A stretch of DNA of 64,000 nt from Sphaeramia orbicularis (taxonomy: Eukaryota; Chordata; Actinopteri; Kurtiformes; Apogonidae): assembly GCF_902148855.1 (NCBI RefSeq), contig NC_043976.1, positions 25,507,606 through 25,571,605 on the forward strand, in the 5' to 3' direction. The notes under the pieces are model-generated. The model was not told the DNA's origin, ran no database searches, and saw only the letters and a list, made by a program, of their open reading frames with translations. Below, in pieces: positions 61,001 through 64,000 of this stretch. The translations under genes and the position numbers were made by a program. Within the stretch, counting starts at the first letter, position 1. Every line of letters starts with the position of its first letter.

Positions 61001-64000
61001 ACTGTAGTGTTTGAAGAGAAGAGAATTTAAAGAGAATAATATTAAACATAAGAGAATAATAATTTCTGGGGGGAAGAACGTTGCAATCTGTCTGAGTTTT
61101 TGTATCATTGTAAATTACATTTTAAGTGCAGCACCCCAGCCATTTTGGGCATGAAAATTGTATGTTGGATCTAAAATGTGGATGGCATCATCAAAACTAC
61201 CTAAAATAACCATTCCCGTGATCTAAGAGTTGTAGTTGGTCCACAGTGGAGGTGTTTAGCAAGATTGGGCTTTAAGTTTTGTGTGTGTTTTCCTTATTTC
61301 CAAATAATCTGCTCTAACCTTTACAATATTTTGTTCGTAGGTATGATAAGAATAGTCATCCAAAATTTGTGACACTATAGAATAGTATTGATGCAGAGTC
61401 CCCCAAATGGCTCACCTGAGTTCCTAAACCTTTTCACAGACCTATTGAAAATCCTGTCATAAAGTTCAACAGTTATTGGGCAATCAGTTGAGTAACCTAA
61501 TAATTAATTATCTGATCACGCACAGAGCTGATCAGACAATGTTGAGGAAAAAATGTTGTCTTCCTGAACAAACGTTTTTTTGAGTTTTTTAGATTCTGGG
61601 TCTAATATAAAAAGGTTTTGAGGCAATGTTTGTCTTCACATATTGAATAATAAGTCATTTAACTGTTAGAATGATAACAGAGAGCAACTAATACAAATTA
61701 AATTCTCGTACCATCATTTTCATCTTTTATTCAGTGAAAATGAAATGCAAACATTACCATTCCTCGTGAACTCATGACTCGCATCAGGATGTTTAATATT
61801 TTATTTTTTTCTTTTGTGGTGTCTGTGTTCAGAGAGAGAGAACTGAAACTGAAGGCATTATATTATTAACTTTGAAAATCAGTGTCTGCCAGCTTTGAGC
61901 AGGTTCAGTGTTGTATTTGTCTGATGTTTATTCCTTCCTCTCCCATCCAATGTCACACAGTTTTAGGTGTGGTCAGAAGCTGTGATTGATTCACATGGAA
62001 AGTTGTAAACATCCAAGTGTTCCAACTTTTGAGTTAGAGTTGTGTCACCACTCAGGACACCAGGTGCCAGCTGATGTAGCATTACCAGCGTCTTTAATCC
62101 TGTGATTCACTGTGCAGAGGAGGAGCCTCACACTGTCTGTCCACTGTGAGTTGTGCTGTTGATGTCGCTAATAGTGTTGGTAATGTGGTTTATGTTTGGT
62201 GTGTTGTTGTCCTTCAGGGCACACAGGTCTTGGTCTCCCGCTCCTTCGCCGACTTCACTCCTCAGGTGACCTTTGACATCAAGGTACGTCAAAGCTAATG
62301 TGTCGAGTGTTTTAAAAGCCACTTCAGTAGCTTGGATGATGTTTTATAAATGTATTAGAATAGACTAATTTTTTTAGTCCTTCTCCATCAGTTTATATCA
62401 TACTGTACAAACTGCAAATGACATAAAAGTAACCATAAACAATATAGATTATTGACATTACATAAACATTGTATTCAAATAATATGAAAGACAGTGGATG
62501 AAGGCTTGGTGATCTGGAAAAACATTATTTAACAATGTAGAATCACATTCTGCAATCTGAATTACATTTCCTAGAAAATGTGTTAATGAAGTTTGATCTG
62601 TTTTCTGTGGTTTCTGGAAGCTTAGGCGGTGTAGTGGCTTTTATTGCACTATTTTACACTAATATTATTGTTATGTTTTATGGTAATAGAATTTATAGCC
62701 GGAAAACCCCTAAAAGTAATCTATTCATCAGTGAAGTAAATGTTAGGTCAGAGCTGCTGTGTTCCCCATTAATTACAAAGACAGTAAGGCTGTATCAGCT
62801 TAATTTGGCTTGTTGTTAGAATACTCTAACATGTTTTTGCACCACTACTTCAGCAAAGTGTCTGTGTAAATCAGACTTACTGTGTGTTGGAGTTCCGAAA
62901 CTGGACCAACAGCTCACAGAGTTACACTCTAAAGTTGTCTTTTCCCCAAAGCAACACATTATAAACTTTTCAGATTAAAGTAATGCAGTGACAGTAAATG
63001 ATTACTATACATAGAACTAATTATATAATTTGAAAGTAATATGAGAAATGAATACCATGAGCTCACTCAGCCCTAATTTGTACCTTAAAGTAAAACAATA
63101 CAAAATCATACAAGAGCCATTCTACACAAGTTTTGCAAATATACTGTACATTAACAACATACATACAAACCTATCTATCACACCAAGAGACAAAAGAGTC
63201 AGCTGTCTTCTTCCTCTTCTGTGTTCACTGATAGAAATGCGACCTGCACCGTCTGGAGGAGGGTCCCCCTGAGAAGGCAGAGCTGACTCGGGATCAGGGA
63301 CTGCAGTACTACCGCACCATGCAGACCATCCGCCGCATGGAGCTGAAAGCTGACCAGCTCTACAAACAGAAGATCATCAGAGGCTTCTGTCACCTCTACG
63401 ACGGACAGGTATCAACTTCTGAGGTCAAAATGAACACTGCTTTATCGATGATACTGTTCACTGTCCACACAAGCTACATGATGGGTTGTATTCACATCTT
63501 GTCATTCATAAGATAGAATCTATGCTATTAAACCATGCTATGCCATTAAAATTAAGTTTTTATCATAGTTAGATTTTCACATTTAAAATGCCAAGATTAG
63601 AAGAACAAGAATCCTTATTTGGCATTATATTATAAATTTAGACATCCAACATACACTGAAATTAAACCTCTGCATTTTACCCATCACTAGCTGAACATGC
63701 TAGAACACACTGCAGACTAGGAGTAGTCTCTTAAGAAATGGGGTGATGTTCATTAATTGCAATGAATCACAGTAAATTGTGAAATTTTCAAGCACTTATA
63801 TAAACAGAGAATAAATGATTTTCTTCGGCTTTCAATCCTGCTAACATAATTTAAGGGAAGTGTAGTAAATGTATCCTTGATTTCATAAAAATGCTCATCT
63901 GTTGAATAGAATAAAATAGAATCTTTTAGCTGTTGCCTCATCACCACATATCCTACAGATGAAATATTTTTTACAAAACATCTTTAAAGTATAAAGTATA
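56141..64000 (+). CDS. pdha1: Pyruvate dehydrogenase E1 subunit alpha, 5' part (continues past the window)
   Basis: Firm exons: 56141-56200 ([20 protein letters not shown]), 62218-62283 ([22 protein letters not shown]) and 63235-63408 ([20 protein letters not shown] to [12 protein letters not shown]), all phase 0, GT/AG. The product is the thiamine-diphosphate-binding alpha chain of the mitochondrial PDH complex, which decarboxylates pyruvate to feed acetyl-CoA synthesis. The first exon is the mitochondrial presequence start; the third begins the mature catalytic domain ([20 protein letters not shown]). The active-site and phosphorylation exons lie beyond 64000. Two more phase 0-0 candidate exons lie in the first intron (57836-57856, 60485-60637). 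The 100 aa seen match the vertebrate protein closely. The a/b paralog cannot be set. Confidence 0.93.
57836..57856 (+). other. pdha1: Candidate 21-nt pdha1 microexon (GAQTVSE)
   Basis: Pyrimidine-rich tract (TTTTCTCCCCCTCCCC), acceptor CCCTAG, then seven codons GAQTVSE and donor GTAAGC. Phase 0-0 between pdha1 exons 1 and 2, so it can be included or skipped in frame. Its start GAQ resembles the GTQ start of the next firm exon, which suggests an old exon duplication. Confidence 0.5.
57990..58062. repeat. (AAT)n microsatellite
   Basis: About 24 trinucleotide units with one ATATT interruption, 134 bases after the candidate microexon of pdha1. Confidence 0.95.
58309..58780. mobile_element. Tc1/mariner-like element, 472 bp, copy 3
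   Basis: Starts TACAGAACTGTGCAGAAGTG with GTTGTTTTTGCAGGG following, and ends CTAAGACTTTTGCTTTGCAC then TGTA, whose complement is TACAGTGCAAAGCAAAAGTC. Termini match those at 32597-32828. No transposase. It lies in pdha1 intron 1. Confidence 0.65.
59195..59350 (+). repeat. Second copy of the repeat at 13620-13790
   Basis: ACATGTCACCCACTGCAATT, GAGGCTCAGTCATGTG, TTTTCAGACAACAATGG and ATAGGATGAATTCACTGC occur in the order seen at 13620-13790. It lies in pdha1 intron 1. Confidence 0.5.
59351..62217 (+). other. pdha1: pdha1 intron sequence before exon 2
   Basis: Apart from the candidate cassette exon (60485-60637), it contains A or T tracts at 59531-59549, 59638-59658 and 60120-60135 and otherwise plain AT-rich sequence. 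Nothing else exon-like is visible. Confidence 0.5.
60485..60637 (+). other. pdha1: Candidate 153-nt pdha1 cassette exon (Pro/Ala/Thr-rich)
   Basis: Acceptor CTCCTGTGCTCCTCAG, 51 open codons beginning [20 protein letters not shown] and ending STQTDIDRP, donor CCA|GTAAGA. Phase 0-0 and in the gene's strand, between the presequence exon and the VSRSFAD exon. It is markedly richer in GC than the surrounding intron. I do not know a domain of this kind. If included, it inserts 51 residues next to the presequence cleavage region. Confidence 0.42.
63409..64000 (+). other. pdha1: pdha1 intron after the third firm exon
   Basis: AT-rich sequence to the window edge following donor GTATCA at 63409. No exon or repeat is recognised. 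Confidence 0.5.

Overview
The window is vertebrate nuclear DNA, almost certainly from a ray-finned (percomorph-like) teleost. Coding exons are short, have GT/AG borders and sit in AT-rich introns. Interspersed repeats are of fish type (tRNA-SINE, hAT, Tc1-like, piggyBac-like and foldback MITEs, a Gypsy-like solo LTR). One gene is a FISNA-NACHT-LRR receptor, an architecture expanded in fish. There is no prokaryotic or CRISPR signal.

Layout: 1-2.1 kb, non-coding, possibly the 3' UTR end of an upstream + strand gene. 4298-11828 (+), apoo/MIC26, nine exons, 220 aa. 17314-21866 (-), sat1, six exons, 171 aa. 23380-36811 (+), acot9, fifteen exons, 425 aa. 39783-53688 (-), an NLR, fourteen coding exons, 1205 aa. 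56141 to beyond 64000 (+), the 5' part of pdha1. For the four complete genes I joined exons by hand, and each total CDS length is a multiple of three with every splice phase matching.

The order and relative orientation apoo(+)-sat1(-)-acot9(+) match human Xp22.11 read in reverse. In human, PRDX4 follows ACOT9; here the NLR gene and then pdha1 follow, so this side is rearranged. Three of the five genes encode mitochondrial proteins: MIC26 of the MICOS cristae-junction complex, acyl-CoA thioesterase 9, and the E1-alpha subunit of pyruvate dehydrogenase. sat1 encodes the polyamine acetyltransferase. The NLR is an innate-immune type gene and has no evident link with its neighbours.

The least ordinary part is the NLR. 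Its N-terminus is built from five tandem near-identical phase-matched exons (about 35 aa each), followed by a complete C3HC4 RING finger, then FISNA-NACHT and five LRR exons, with no B30.2 domain seen. Parts of the exon array were duplicated together with intron sequence, and a solo LTR lies inside it. Second, the pdha1 5' region holds two unannotated-looking, in-frame, phase 0-0 candidate cassette exons that would lengthen the presequence region. Third, several small transposon families occur two or three times in the window, so their ends can be defined by internal comparison.
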